Part shown: in pieces, positions 26,782 through 36,428 of the stretch
Position numbering within the stretch: the first letter of the stretch is position 1
How the letters are laid out: each line of letters opens with the position of its first letter
Source: Chitinophaga agri
Lineage (GTDB): Bacteria; Bacteroidota; Bacteroidia; Chitinophagales; Chitinophagaceae
Assembly: GCF_010093065.1 (NCBI RefSeq)
Contig: NZ_CP048113.1
Span: 3,906,001-3,970,000 of the forward strand
Length of the DNA: 64,000 bases
Direction of reading: 5' to 3'
Translations under genes and position numbers: made by a program
Notes under the pieces: generated by a model
Seen by the model: only the letters and a program-made list of their open reading frames with translations
The model's database searches: none
What the model was told of the DNA's origin: nothing

Positions 26782-27672
26782 TCAACCTTCCAGCGCAGCT
26801 GCACCACTCACGATCTCAGTCAGTTCGGTTGTAATTGCCGCCTGACGTGCACGGTTGTAAGATATCTTATAACTACGTAACAGTTCGTTTGCGTTTTCAG
26901 TTGCTTTATCCATCGCAGTCATACGCGCGCCGTGCTCAGAAGCGTTAGCATCCAGCATCGCTTTGTACAGCTGTGTATTGAGGATCTTAGGCATCAGTTC
27001 AGCGATCAGGGCTTTCTTCTCTGGTTCGAAGATGAAGTCTGCACGACCTTCGCTGGCATTTGCATTTGCGTTTTCCACACGTGCTACCGGCAGGAACTGT
27101 TCAGCTACAAAACGCTGAGTAGCAGCGTTTTTAAACTCACTGTAGATGATCTCAACAGCGTCGTAGTCGCCGTTGGTGAAACCTTCCATTGCAAATGCAG
27201 CGGCCTGTTTTACGTGATCGAAGTCCAGGTGAGCGAACAGCTGCCAGAACTTATCGTTCAGTTTATAACCATTCTTTGCAAAATGCTCATACCCTTTTTT
27301 ACCGATAGGCAGTATTTCAACATGGCCTTTTTCAAACTGCTCCTCGTATTTCTCGCGGATCACCTGTTTAGCCGTTTTGATCAGGTTGGAATTGTAAGCG
27401 CCACATAATCCTCTGTCAGATGTAATCACTATCAGCAGTACCTTTTCTACAGGACGCTGAGCAGCCAGAGCCAGATCGATGCTTCCTTCGCTGTTGGAAA
27501 CGATGTTCTGCAACATTTCCTGCAGTTTCAGGGCATAAGGACGCATCAGCAAGATAGCATCCTGTGCACGACGCAGCTTGGCAGCACTCACCATTTTCAT
27601 GGCTTTTGTGATCTGCAGGTTAGACTGTGTAGATTTTATACGGTTGCGAACTTCTTTAAGCTGACCGGACAT
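26782..27672 (-). CDS. atpG: ATP synthase F1 gamma subunit
   Basis: The gamma subunit is the central rotor shaft of F1. The 296-residue protein begins MSGQLKEVRNRIKSTQSNLQ (quoted to 20), continues QITKAMKMVSAAKLRRAQ, and ends with ARQAAITTELTEIVSGAAAL, both helices being highly conserved contacts with the catalytic ring. Normal length. It is flanked by scpB and a WG-repeat gene instead of atpA or atpD, so this subunit is encoded alone here. Its own terminator follows. Confidence 0.97.
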   Translation of the reverse strand: MSGQLKEVRNRIKSTQSNLQITKAMKMVSAAKLRRAQDAILLMRPYALKLQEMLQNIVSNSEGSIDLALAAQRPVEKVLLIVITSDRGLCGAYNSNLIKTAKQVIREKYEEQFEKGHVEILPIGKKGYEHFAKNGYKLNDKFWQLFAHLDFDHVKQAAAFAMEGFTNGDYDAVEIIYSEFKNAATQRFVAEQFLPVARVENANANASEGRADFIFEPEKKALIAELMPKILNTQLYKAMLDANASEHGARMTAMDKATENANELLRSYKISYNRARQAAITTELTEIVSGAAALEG

Positions 27673-27890
27673 AATGTTTTATGTATTACTTTATTTTGAA
27701 TGTAAATTAGACCCGTTGGGGTTTTCGAATTTGGCTGCAAAGGTAATAAAAAACATGTCTAATACCGCACGATGATATGAGAGTTTGTAATTTTTTGGGG
27801 GAGTAGTGGTGGTGGGGGCCAGGGCAATTAGTATAGCCAGCCCTCACAGAGGAACCATATCCCCTGCTACAAGCATCCCCTAAAAAAAAA

Positions 27891-27912
27891 GCACCGGAGA
27901 AACCCCCGGTGC
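27891..27912 (-). terminator. Terminator of the WG-repeat gene
   Basis: GCACCGG (27891-27897) pairs with CCGGTGC (27906-27912). On the minus strand a run of nine T follows, 18 bp after the gene stop. Confidence 0.8.
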
Positions 27913-27929
27913 CCTAAAAAAATCTTCCC

Positions 27930-28841
27930 TTATCTATGCGCTTCGGGCAACGCCGGCGCCATTTCAGGCCACGTCTCATTCCCCTCCTTATCTACATATC
28001 CAACCCTGCCGTTCAATCTGATCATTCCCTTCCCCTTTGTATACGTATACGCCTTATCGTACTTCTGCGGTATCACCATCTGATTCTGCTTATTGATGAA
28101 CCCATATTTTTTTTCCGTCGCCACAGCCACCATACCTTCATTAAAATTCCCTACCCAGTCATAAGACAGCGGTATCACCAGCTCCCCATCCATATTAATA
28201 AAGCCAAACTTCTTATTTTGTCTTACCCAGGCCATTCCATCCCGGAATGGTCCTACTTTCTCATACGGCGTCATCACCACCTTCCCCTTCACCAGGTCGG
28301 CCCGGCCACACTGCCCATTGATATACACCAGCATCGTACCGTTGGAAACAAATCCAAGACGCTCATACTCAGGCTTCAGCACCATTTTACCCTGCGGATT
28401 TATAAGGCCATACTTCCCGTTCAGCAATACAGACACATAGCCATCCCTGGCATTATTCACATCGTCATACTTCGGCGCCACCAGCTCTTTACCTTTATTA
28501 TCAAGCATGCCCGTTTTGCCATTGGCCTTCACCATATGGAAACGGCCTTCTTTTACCCAGGCAGAGTCATATTTTAATGAGGAGGTCTTACCATTAGGTA
28601 ACAGATATCCCGTCTTTTTGCCTTTTCTGACGATTGCCAGTCCTGCCTTAAAAGGACCAATAGCATCATATACAGGCGCAACGATCACTTTACCAGCGGT
28701 ATCAGCAAAACCGTATTTACCGGCTTTTTCAATCTTTACAAGAGAAAGGGTGTCGTCCCCGGCTTTGGGGGCAGACGGCGCCTGAGCATAGCCCATGATG
28801 GCAGAAAATAGCAGACTCACAAGGATAGGACACTTTTTCAT
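27930..28841 (-). CDS. WG-repeat protein, secreted
   Basis: The 303-residue protein has a signal peptide ending AQA and is built from about nine WG (KWG-type) repeats of roughly 23-28 residues, each with a pattern such as GKYGLINPQGKMVLKPEYE or KKYGFINKQNQMVIPQKYD. The repeats fill residues 35 to 290 without another domain. WG-repeat proteins are common in Bacteroidota and thought to be extracytoplasmic, but no molecular function is established. It is monocistronic, upstream of atpG, with its own terminator. Confidence 0.9.
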   Translation of the reverse strand: MKKCPILVSLLFSAIMGYAQAPSAPKAGDDTLSLVKIEKAGKYGFADTAGKVIVAPVYDAIGPFKAGLAIVRKGKKTGYLLPNGKTSSLKYDSAWVKEGRFHMVKANGKTGMLDNKGKELVAPKYDDVNNARDGYVSVLLNGKYGLINPQGKMVLKPEYERLGFVSNGTMLVYINGQCGRADLVKGKVVMTPYEKVGPFRDGMAWVRQNKKFGFINMDGELVIPLSYDWVGNFNEGMVAVATEKKYGFINKQNQMVIPQKYDKAYTYTKGKGMIRLNGRVGYVDKEGNETWPEMAPALPEAHR

Positions 28842-28967
28842 AGGTAGCAGGTTATACTACCCAAAAATAAAAAAAATGAGGCATTTTAATATAATAAATA
28901 TGTAAACACCTCATTGGCATGTATCAGGCAGGTATGATAATCAGATCATTGGAAGGAAATAAAGTCT

Positions 28968-29549
28968 CTACAGCATTATTTTGGTACCTAATACCTTCAG
29001 AAAGGCGGCGATCCATTGCGGATGGGCCGGCCAGGCAGGCGCCGTTACCAGGTTACCATCTGTGACTGCTTCGTCGATGTTGACAGCTGCATAAGTACCT
29101 CCCGCCATTGTCACCTCCGGGGCCACTGCCGGATAGGCGGTCAGGTTCTTACCGCGCACCACATCCGCAGCTGTAAGGATCTGTATACCATGACAAACAG
29201 CCGCAATCGGCTTATCGGCTGCGGCAAACTGTCTTACGATGTCAAGGACCTTCGCATTTAGCCGCAGATACTCCGGCGCACGGCCTCCGGCAATCATCAG
29301 CGCATCATAAGAAGAAACCTGTACGTCTGAAAAAGAAGCATTCAGCACAAAATGATGCCCACGTTTTTCACTGTAGGTCTGATCACCCTCAAAATCATGT
29401 ATCGCCGTAATGATCTTGTCGCCGGCAGCTTTATCCGGACAAACCGCATGAACAATATGTCCTACCATCTGCAGCATCTGAAATGGCACCATTGTTTCAT
29501 AATCTTCTGCATAATCTCCCGTGAGAAAGAGGATCTTTTTTTGTGACAT
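28968..29549 (-). CDS. DJ-1/PfpI-family protein
   Basis: The 193-residue protein has the flavodoxin-like DJ-1/PfpI fold: [20 protein letters not shown] near the start, the acidic element in this first loop, [14 protein letters not shown], and the nucleophile elbow [10 protein letters not shown] with the conserved Cys-His pair near residue 118. Family members act as glyoxalases, amidases, chaperones or proteases, so no reaction is assigned. It has no signal peptide and appears monocistronic, upstream of and on the same strand as the WG-repeat gene. Confidence 0.92.
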   Translation of the reverse strand: MSQKKILFLTGDYAEDYETMVPFQMLQMVGHIVHAVCPDKAAGDKIITAIHDFEGDQTYSEKRGHHFVLNASFSDVQVSSYDALMIAGGRAPEYLRLNAKVLDIVRQFAAADKPIAAVCHGIQILTAADVVRGKNLTAYPAVAPEVTMAGGTYAAVNIDEAVTDGNLVTAPAWPAHPQWIAAFLKVLGTKIML

Positions 29550-29625
29550 CTGTGTGGATTTTTGGGTAATGTGTGATGATATTCGTTGTCTTCCTGTGAA
29601 GTCTCTAAAGTTAATAAAAAAAAGA

Positions 29626-29656
29626 CTCCGGTAGTATGATGTCTATACTACCGGAG
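29626..29656 (-). terminator. Terminator of SusC/SusD locus 2
   Basis: A 12-bp perfect stem (29626-29637 and 29645-29656) with a 7-nt loop is followed on the minus strand by a long run of T (29616-29623 as A on plus). It lies 105 bp after the susD stop. Confidence 0.85.
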
Positions 29657-29761
29657 CCATGATTATTGATGAGGGATCGTTGCGTCTTTGTCAGTTAACC
29701 TGATCGTTGCCATCAGGCAATACGAAAACAATGCAAAAGAAAGAGCCGGTGATGCGCAGCA

Positions 29762-31375
29762 TCAATAACCCGGATTCTGCGGAAACTCGTTGCTCGTTCT
29801 GTCTATCTGGTCCTGTGGAATCGGACGTAGCTTGTGCTTATCCTCTATGTTCGGACCACCCTGCGGATTATGTAAACGTACACGCTCCAGCAGTTTGTTC
29901 GTACGCTTCAGGTCAAACCATTGCTGTTGCTCTCCTACCAGCTCACGACCACGTTCGTCCAGGATAAAATCCAGTGTCAGCTGCGCTGCTGAAATTTTCA
30001 TCGCTTCTCTATGGGCATGTGTTTCTTCTGCCGTAGCGCCTATACGCGCTGACCGCATACGCAGGGTATTGATATAGTCAACCGCCTGTGCTGTAGCTCC
30101 TTTGTACATCAGTGCTTCTGCAGCGATAAGATAATCTTCTGCCAGCCGGAATGCAATGAATGGACGCACGCCGGAAGCCTGGTTGTCCGGACGTAGCGCG
30201 TCGGCAAATTTATTCAGCGATGGATATAAACGTTCGGTATAATTACGTGGGGGTACCAGCTGATAATTCTTACTGGCGATGAGTGCATCCGGCACATCAT
30301 ATCCCGGCATGAACACAGAAGTATCCCCTATTTTCAACTTCGCACTGCCTGCATTGGCGAACCATACTGATGTGAAGAATTTCTCGTAACGCGTATCATT
30401 CACACGGTCGGCATACAATGTATCCAGCAGGAACTTTGTAGGGCGGAAACGCTTCCATGGTGTACCATTCGCCAGATCACGTTTCATACCACCGAGTACA
30501 TCATACTGCATCAGAAAGAAACGACAGGCGTTGTTGTCACCGGAATTATACAAGGCATCATTGGTAAATTGTACGGCCCAGATAGTCTCTGCGTTGTTCT
30601 CCTTTCCCTGTGCCCATACCTGTCCTACGTCAGGTAACAATGACATGCCATAGTTTGTGATCACCTTTGTGGCATATGCTGCTGCACTATCATAATCATT
30701 TGCGCCTTTTGCTTCTGATGTGGCACGCGTAAGATATACTCTTGCCAGCAGATGCTCTGCCGCAGGCTTGGTAGCACGTCCCCATTCTGTCTGAGTATTA
30801 GGTAATGTCTGTGCTGCGTAGTTCAGATCTGCAATGATCGCATCATAAATAGCAGGAATAGGATCACGGTGTGCCTCTGTAACAATCTCCGTATTTTCTG
30901 TCAGTCGTAAAGGTACGGCTCCGAATAACTGTAACAGTACAAAGTAATAATTCGCGCGGCAGAAACGGGCTTGTGCTACACCCAGACGCTTTGCCACGCT
31001 ATCCAGATCGGGTACATTATCAGCCCTGCCTACCACCGCATTGGAAGTATTGATAGACTGATAAAAAGCATTCCATATTTCTCTGAGATGTGCGTAACGA
31101 CCATCCAGTTGTGAAGTGTATTGATTGGCAAATTTGAAATCACCATCAGAGCCATTGGTATAGGTATCCGTACCAAACACAGTCACTGTCATACCACGTT
31201 CCGTACTATAGAAACTACGCAAACCTGCATAACTACCATTAACAGCTGTAGCAAATCCTGAAGGCGTATTATAGAAACCATCTGTCACCGAAGAAACCAC
31301 TTCTTCATCCAGCATCTTATTGCATCCTGTAGCAATGCCTACACATAAGAGCAGGTACAAGCATATATTTTTCAT
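29762..31375 (-). CDS. SusD/RagB-family lipoprotein (locus 2)
   Basis: The 537-residue protein has a lipoprotein signal (LLLCVGIATGCNK, Cys near residue 18) and the SusD layout: an N-terminal helical domain with LREIWNAFYQSINTSN and RFCRANYYFVLLQLFG, and a C-terminal RagB/SusD region with FIAFRLAEDYLIAAEAL and DERGRELVGEQQQWFDLKR, ending EFPQNPGY. It is 18 bp downstream of the partner susC gene. No glycoside hydrolase follows; the pair is divergent from a tandem DUF1080 gene with which it may share regulation. Confidence 0.95.
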   Translation of the reverse strand: MKNICLYLLLCVGIATGCNKMLDEEVVSSVTDGFYNTPSGFATAVNGSYAGLRSFYSTERGMTVTVFGTDTYTNGSDGDFKFANQYTSQLDGRYAHLREIWNAFYQSINTSNAVVGRADNVPDLDSVAKRLGVAQARFCRANYYFVLLQLFGAVPLRLTENTEIVTEAHRDPIPAIYDAIIADLNYAAQTLPNTQTEWGRATKPAAEHLLARVYLTRATSEAKGANDYDSAAAYATKVITNYGMSLLPDVGQVWAQGKENNAETIWAVQFTNDALYNSGDNNACRFFLMQYDVLGGMKRDLANGTPWKRFRPTKFLLDTLYADRVNDTRYEKFFTSVWFANAGSAKLKIGDTSVFMPGYDVPDALIASKNYQLVPPRNYTERLYPSLNKFADALRPDNQASGVRPFIAFRLAEDYLIAAEALMYKGATAQAVDYINTLRMRSARIGATAEETHAHREAMKISAAQLTLDFILDERGRELVGEQQQWFDLKRTNKLLERVRLHNPQGGPNIEDKHKLRPIPQDQIDRTSNEFPQNPGY

Positions 31376-31393
31376 AACCGATTTTTTATTGCA

Positions 31394-34384
31394 TTAAAAA
31401 GTAGCATTGACACCAAACTGTAACATCCAGGTAGCCGGCGCATCTACACCGATCACGTTCACATCTTCCGGATCTATACCTTTATATTTCTGTCTGTAAG
31501 GTGCAAGTATCAATGGTTGTTTTACATCTACAGAGAAGCGCAATGCTTCCATCTGCCAGCGTTTCATGATACTCTTGGGCATAGAATAACCCAGTGTGAT
31601 ATTGCGGATCTTAAAGAATGAGCCGTCGAAATAACTCAGGGTATTGTAGTTATTAGGACGCTCCTGATTGGCGTTCGGACGAGGGAAAGCGTTCGTAGGA
31701 TTTGTAGGTGTCCAGTAATCTACATCCAGGTTATTATAACGGCCGAAGAGGGTATTAAAAGTGGAATAAAAATCACTCTTTACGGCACTTCCCATACGAG
31801 CAAAAGCAACTACAGAGAGATCAAGCCCCTTGTACGAAAAACGTTGCGTCATACCGCCTGACCATTTAGGCTGAGGTGCGCCCAGGATGGTACGGTCTTT
31901 ATCGTCCAGCTTCTTGTCATTATTGAGGTCCGCCAGCTGAATTTCACCCTGGTGTTGCTTATATACCTGCGCAGCTGCTTCGTCCTGCCAGATGCCTACT
32001 TTTTTATAGTCGTAGTATACATAGGTCGGACTTCCTACAAACCAGCCGTTACCAACGTCCTGTGTCTTTCCTTCTCCCAGCGCCAGGATCTTCTCACGGT
32101 TCATATAGAAGTTGACATCCATTGTCCAGGAGAAGCCGCTTTTAGTTTCGACGTTAACAGTAGATAAGCCGATCTCAATACCCTGGTTCTGCGTTACGCC
32201 GGTGTTTTCCAGTACATAGTCAACCCCATTGCTGAATGGCAGGAAACGCTGGAGTAACAGGTCGGTGGTCTTCTGTTTGTATACATCGATGCTACCACTT
32301 ACGCGGCCTTTGATGACACTGAAGTCCAGACCGATGTTGGTAGAAGCAGTGGTTTCCCATGTCAGATTAGGGTTGCGCAGCAGGATAGGAGAAAAGCCGG
32401 TGGCGCCTTTGTTACCAAATGAGTAGGGCGTACGACCAAGTAGTCCCTGCGTGGCATATGGCGGGATGCCGGTATTACCGATGCGGCCATAGCTACCGCG
32501 TAGTTTAAGGTTATCAACCCACGATACACCTTTCATAAACTCTTCACTGGTGATATTCCAGCCCAGCGCTACAGAGGGGAAATAACCCCATTTATGGCCG
32601 GGTGCGAAACGGGAGGAACCATCTGCACGTAAGGTCAGTGTCACCAGGTAACGATCATCAAAACCATAGTTCACACGTCCCATGTAGGAAAGGATGGTCC
32701 ATGTTCCCAGCTGACTGCCGATGCCGGTTACATTGGCTGCCTGTCCGAGGTTGTAATACTCCTGCCACTCTACGGGAATACCTCTTACAGAAGCGGTAGA
32801 CGTATCCTCCCGCTGACGTTGTACACTATAAAGTCCTGTAACGTTCAGTGCGTGTTTACCGAAAGTCTTGTTATAGGTCAGCAGGTTTTCAACCGTATAG
32901 GCCCATACGAACTGTCCCTGTTTACTCGCAGTAGCATCACCGCCACCGATGAGCAGATCAGTATTCTTTTTTCCCTGGAATAAACCATAGTTGTTCTGCA
33001 TCACATCAGTGCCGACGTTCAACCGGTATTTAAGTCCGTCGAACAGTGACACTTCTCCATACAGACTATTAAAGAACCGGATGTGACTCAGTCTTTCTAC
33101 ACGATTTCCCTTTTCATAATCCAGCAGTGCGTTGGGTTGCTGGTTATCGGCTGTAGGGTAGGTGATCAGCTTACCGGAGGCATCAAACGGATCAGCAATG
33201 GGCAGCATCTTAAGTGATGCGCTCATACCATTGTACGTACCGCCTTTACGCATACTATATGTAGCGAGAGAGGAGGCGCCGATCTGGATGCGTTTACCGA
33301 TCATCTGGTCAACAGCAATATGTAAGTTGTAACGCTCATAACTTTGTAATTCCAGTACGCCCTGGTCTTTGAAATAACCACCGGTCACAGCATACTTTGT
33401 TGTTTCCGTACCACCACTTACGCCCAGTGCATGGCGGGTTTGCCAGCCCTGGCTCAGCATGAGCGACTGCCAGTCGGTGTTCACCCCTTTTTTGATATTG
33501 GCGATCTCTGTAGCGGTGAATATTTTAGCGTCAGATGCGTCAGGATTGTTATCGTCGTACAGACCAGCAGCGCGGTTAGCTTCTCTTTTCATGGCGAGGT
33601 ACTGCTGACTATCCATCATATCCGTTTTACCCAATGTATTTATAATGCCGTACATACCACTGTAGGTCACCTGAGGAGCAGCGATCCTTCCTTTACGGGT
33701 GCTGACCAGTACGACACCGTTTGCACCGCGGGAACCGTAAATAGCTGTGGCGGAGGCGTCTTTTAAGACATCCATGGAGGCGATATCTGATGGATTGATA
33801 TCATTAAGGTTACCTGCGAAAGGGATACCGTCTACTACATAAAGCGGGTCATTACCGGCGGACAAAGATCGTGTTCCCCTGACCCTTACCCGGGGCTCAT
33901 CTCCCGGTTTGTTACTGTTGTTCAACACATCGATACCGGGTGTTCTTCCCTGCAATGCCTGCTGGGCATTGGTAACAGGTACTTCCATAATGGCTTTACT
34001 GTTAATGGAGGAAATGGATCCGGTGATATCCTTTTTCTTTTGCTGACCATACCCGACTACAACAACTTCATCGAGTTTCTTTTGATCTTCTTCAAGTTTT
34101 ACGTTGACTTCCCCCCTGTTATTCACAGGTACTTCCTGCTGGAGGTAGCCGATAAAAGAGATAACTAATGTAGCGGTGCCCGGTGCCTGTAATTTGTAGG
34201 CGCCCATCACATCGGTGACGGTACCGGACTTTTGTCCTTTGATAGCGACTGATGCCCCGATGACCGGGTTTCCATCAGGTCCGGTAACTTTACCGCGGAT
34301 AGGAACTGACTGGGCACGGATAAATGTGCCCCAAAGCAGCAGGCATAGCAGGATGGCGCCCACTTTCGATAACGTGTTCTTCAT
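31394..34384 (-). CDS. SusC/RagA TonB-dependent receptor (locus 2)
   Basis: I place the start at the ATG ending at 34384 (MKNTLSKVGAILLCLLLWG), which gives a standard signal peptide ending IRAQ and 996 residues; the upstream ATG adds 17 unlikely residues. After a carboxypeptidase-D-like domain (GKVTGPDGNPVIGASVAIKG) come the TonB plug (EVVVVGYGQQKKKDITGSI, DPLYVVDGIPF, YGSRGANGVVLVST) and the outer-membrane barrel ending WMLQFGVNATF. There is no STN domain and no sigma/FecR pair nearby, so regulation differs from locus 1. Two LacI-operator-like sites lie 130 to 195 bp upstream. Confidence 0.95.
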   Translation of the reverse strand: MKNTLSKVGAILLCLLLWGTFIRAQSVPIRGKVTGPDGNPVIGASVAIKGQKSGTVTDVMGAYKLQAPGTATLVISFIGYLQQEVPVNNRGEVNVKLEEDQKKLDEVVVVGYGQQKKKDITGSISSINSKAIMEVPVTNAQQALQGRTPGIDVLNNSNKPGDEPRVRVRGTRSLSAGNDPLYVVDGIPFAGNLNDINPSDIASMDVLKDASATAIYGSRGANGVVLVSTRKGRIAAPQVTYSGMYGIINTLGKTDMMDSQQYLAMKREANRAAGLYDDNNPDASDAKIFTATEIANIKKGVNTDWQSLMLSQGWQTRHALGVSGGTETTKYAVTGGYFKDQGVLELQSYERYNLHIAVDQMIGKRIQIGASSLATYSMRKGGTYNGMSASLKMLPIADPFDASGKLITYPTADNQQPNALLDYEKGNRVERLSHIRFFNSLYGEVSLFDGLKYRLNVGTDVMQNNYGLFQGKKNTDLLIGGGDATASKQGQFVWAYTVENLLTYNKTFGKHALNVTGLYSVQRQREDTSTASVRGIPVEWQEYYNLGQAANVTGIGSQLGTWTILSYMGRVNYGFDDRYLVTLTLRADGSSRFAPGHKWGYFPSVALGWNITSEEFMKGVSWVDNLKLRGSYGRIGNTGIPPYATQGLLGRTPYSFGNKGATGFSPILLRNPNLTWETTASTNIGLDFSVIKGRVSGSIDVYKQKTTDLLLQRFLPFSNGVDYVLENTGVTQNQGIEIGLSTVNVETKSGFSWTMDVNFYMNREKILALGEGKTQDVGNGWFVGSPTYVYYDYKKVGIWQDEAAAQVYKQHQGEIQLADLNNDKKLDDKDRTILGAPQPKWSGGMTQRFSYKGLDLSVVAFARMGSAVKSDFYSTFNTLFGRYNNLDVDYWTPTNPTNAFPRPNANQERPNNYNTLSYFDGSFFKIRNITLGYSMPKSIMKRWQMEALRFSVDVKQPLILAPYRQKYKGIDPEDVNVIGVDAPATWMLQFGVNATF

Positions 34385-34513
34385 ACGTAGAATTTTAATT
34401 TTGTAACAGAATACACCTCCCTGAAAAGCAATCACTTATGTTTTTCATCAGGTTTTTCTAACGTGAATTTCAGGGCATGGGGTCATACAAGTTAAGCAGA
34501 TTAGTTATAAATT

Positions 34514-34525
34514 GCAAACGATTGC
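34514..34525. promoter_or_regulatory. LacI-operator-like pseudo-palindrome, site 1
   Basis: GCAAACGATTGC has the central CG and symmetrical arms typical of LacI-family operators (GCAAnCGnTTGC). It lies in the 238-bp space between the divergent susC (locus 2) and tandem DUF1080 genes, 54 bp from a second similar site. Confidence 0.45.
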
Positions 34526-34567
34526 ATTAAATCAACATCAAATAATGCCGCTTATCATAAAAATGAT

Positions 34568-34579
34568 GCAATCGGTTGA
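34568..34579. promoter_or_regulatory. LacI-operator-like pseudo-palindrome, site 2
   Basis: GCAATCGGTTGA shares the GCAAnCGnTTG core of site 1. The centres are 54 bp apart, about five helical turns, which would allow two bound dimers on the same DNA face or a loop. No LacI-family gene is in this window. Confidence 0.42.
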
Positions 34580-34622
34580 ATAAATAATTATCATTAACTA
34601 CTTTTAAGAGTACTTTAGGTCT

Positions 34623-36002
34623 ATGGTTATGAAAAACACGTTATTAGTATGCAGTGCCATGCTCATAAGCAGCTTCACTATGGCTCAGAAGAAGGCGGAA
34701 TGGCATAATTTGTTTAATGGAAAGAATCTGGATGGCTGGAAGGAAGTGAATGGTACTGCAATCTATGATGCAAAGAACGGGATGATTACAGGTACATCAG
34801 TCTCCGGAAGCCCAAACTCCTTTCTTGCTACTGAAAAAGACTACGGCGATTTTATCCTCGAACTGGAATTGAAACTGGATGCAGCGATGAACTACGGTAT
34901 ACAGTTCCGTAGTGAAAGCAAGCCCGATTACAATAATGGCCGTGTACACGGTTATCAGATGGAGGTAGATCCGAGCGACCGCGCATGGAGTGGTGGCATA
35001 TATGACGAAGCCCGTCGTGGCTGGCTATACCCACTGGAGCTCAATCCGGCTGCAAAACCGGCCTTTAAGAAAGATGGCTGGAACAAATACCGTATCGAGT
35101 GCCGTGGCGCTGAGATCCGTACCTGGGTCAATGGCGTACCTTGTGCCCATGTGATCGATGATATGACACTAAAAGGTTTCATCGCATTACAGGTGCATCA
35201 GATCTATAAAGAAGACGATAAAGGCAAACAGATCCACTGGCGCAATATTCGCATCATGGAAAATCCGGCGCCTTCTCAATACTCTCCCTACGACAAGATC
35301 TTCGTTGTTAATAACCTGCCAAACAACATATCTGCCCAGGAAAAGAAGAATGGCTTTACCCTGTTATGGGATGGCAAAACTTCCGAAGGCTGGCGCAGGG
35401 TGAACCAGGATAAGTTCCCTGCTACTGGCTGGGGCATCGAAAACGGTGAGCTCACTATCCATCAGTCTAATGGCGATGAAATGGGTTCAGGTGGCGATAT
35501 TATTACCACAAAAGAATTTGGTGCTTTTGAACTGGAATTCGATTTTAAACTGACTGAAGGGGCGAACAGTGGTGTGAAATACTTTGTAAAAGAAGACTAC
35601 GACACCAAAGGTAAATCAGCCATCGGACTTGAATATCAGGTACTTGATGATGAACGTCATCCGGATGCCAAGCTGGGGCGTGATGGTAACAGAACGTTAT
35701 CTTCTTTGTACGACCTCATCACAAGGAAAAATACCGACCTGAATAAAGCTGCTATAAAGAAGATTGGAGAATGGAATAAAGGACGTATAATTGTATTTCC
35801 CAACAATCATGTGGAACATTGGTTGAATGGCTTCAAAATGCTTGAGTACGAAAGAGGGTCCAAGGAATTTAAAGAACTGGTAGCAATTAGTAAGTATAAA
35901 AACTGGAATAACTTCGGACTCTGGCCAGAAGGACACATATTATTGCAGGACCACGGCAACACAGTGTCATTTCGTAGTATAAAAATCAAAAATTTAAGAT
36001 AG
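34623..36002 (+). CDS. Secreted protein with two DUF1080 (3-keto-disaccharide hydrolase-like) domains
   Basis: The 459-residue protein has a signal peptide ending TMAQ; the start may be the third residue ([11 protein letters not shown], 34629). Two DUF1080 beta-sandwich domains follow. The first (about 25-215) has [24 protein letters not shown] and [16 protein letters not shown]. The second (about 240-457) has [46 protein letters not shown] and [17 protein letters not shown]. The two domains belong to different subtypes of the family, so they may act on different parts of a substrate. It is transcribed divergently from susC locus 2. By family knowledge the likely substrates are 3-keto-glycosides. 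Confidence 0.93.
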   Translation: MVMKNTLLVCSAMLISSFTMAQKKAEWHNLFNGKNLDGWKEVNGTAIYDAKNGMITGTSVSGSPNSFLATEKDYGDFILELELKLDAAMNYGIQFRSESKPDYNNGRVHGYQMEVDPSDRAWSGGIYDEARRGWLYPLELNPAAKPAFKKDGWNKYRIECRGAEIRTWVNGVPCAHVIDDMTLKGFIALQVHQIYKEDDKGKQIHWRNIRIMENPAPSQYSPYDKIFVVNNLPNNISAQEKKNGFTLLWDGKTSEGWRRVNQDKFPATGWGIENGELTIHQSNGDEMGSGGDIITTKEFGAFELEFDFKLTEGANSGVKYFVKEDYDTKGKSAIGLEYQVLDDERHPDAKLGRDGNRTLSSLYDLITRKNTDLNKAAIKKIGEWNKGRIIVFPNNHVEHWLNGFKMLEYERGSKEFKELVAISKYKNWNNFGLWPEGHILLQDHGNTVSFRSIKIKNLR

Positions 36003-36428
36003 ATTAACAATTTGTAGTTGTTAATTAAACTAATTTTGCATTCGTTTGCTGGCTTGTCCATGCAGACGGGTTGATAGAAGTAACCTCCGTATACAGGCTT
36101 TGTGCGACAGATATCACACGGAATCAATTACTTGCTAATATAGTAAGGTCTCCTTACAGCGATATCAACCGATTAAAGAGTTTTCATTGTTCACTGTTCT
36201 ATATAAAACATTCCGATTCTTCGGAGTGTTTTTTTTATGTTTATTCCGTCCTGCGGACAATCATTTGAGCTGACTGGCACCGTGCGTAAGGCTATCATCC
36301 ACGGAATTCCGATATAAGCCAATGCTTTTATAAGCTAAGCCGGAAGCTGCATCTGCCATATTCATGATGCTTAAGCGCACCTGACATACGAACACTTACA
36401 TTATATCAACATCATCTAATCGCTCAAC
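36003..36428. other. 426-bp gap after the tandem DUF1080 gene
   Basis: Contains the terminator at 36205-36232 and otherwise no recognisable gene or RNA. Confidence 0.6.
36205..36232 (+). terminator. Terminator of the tandem DUF1080 gene
   Basis: A 12-bp stem with one G-T pair (36205-36216 and 36221-36232) is followed by a run of eight T. It lies 203 bp beyond the stop, so the transcript has a long 3' untranslated part. Confidence 0.8.
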
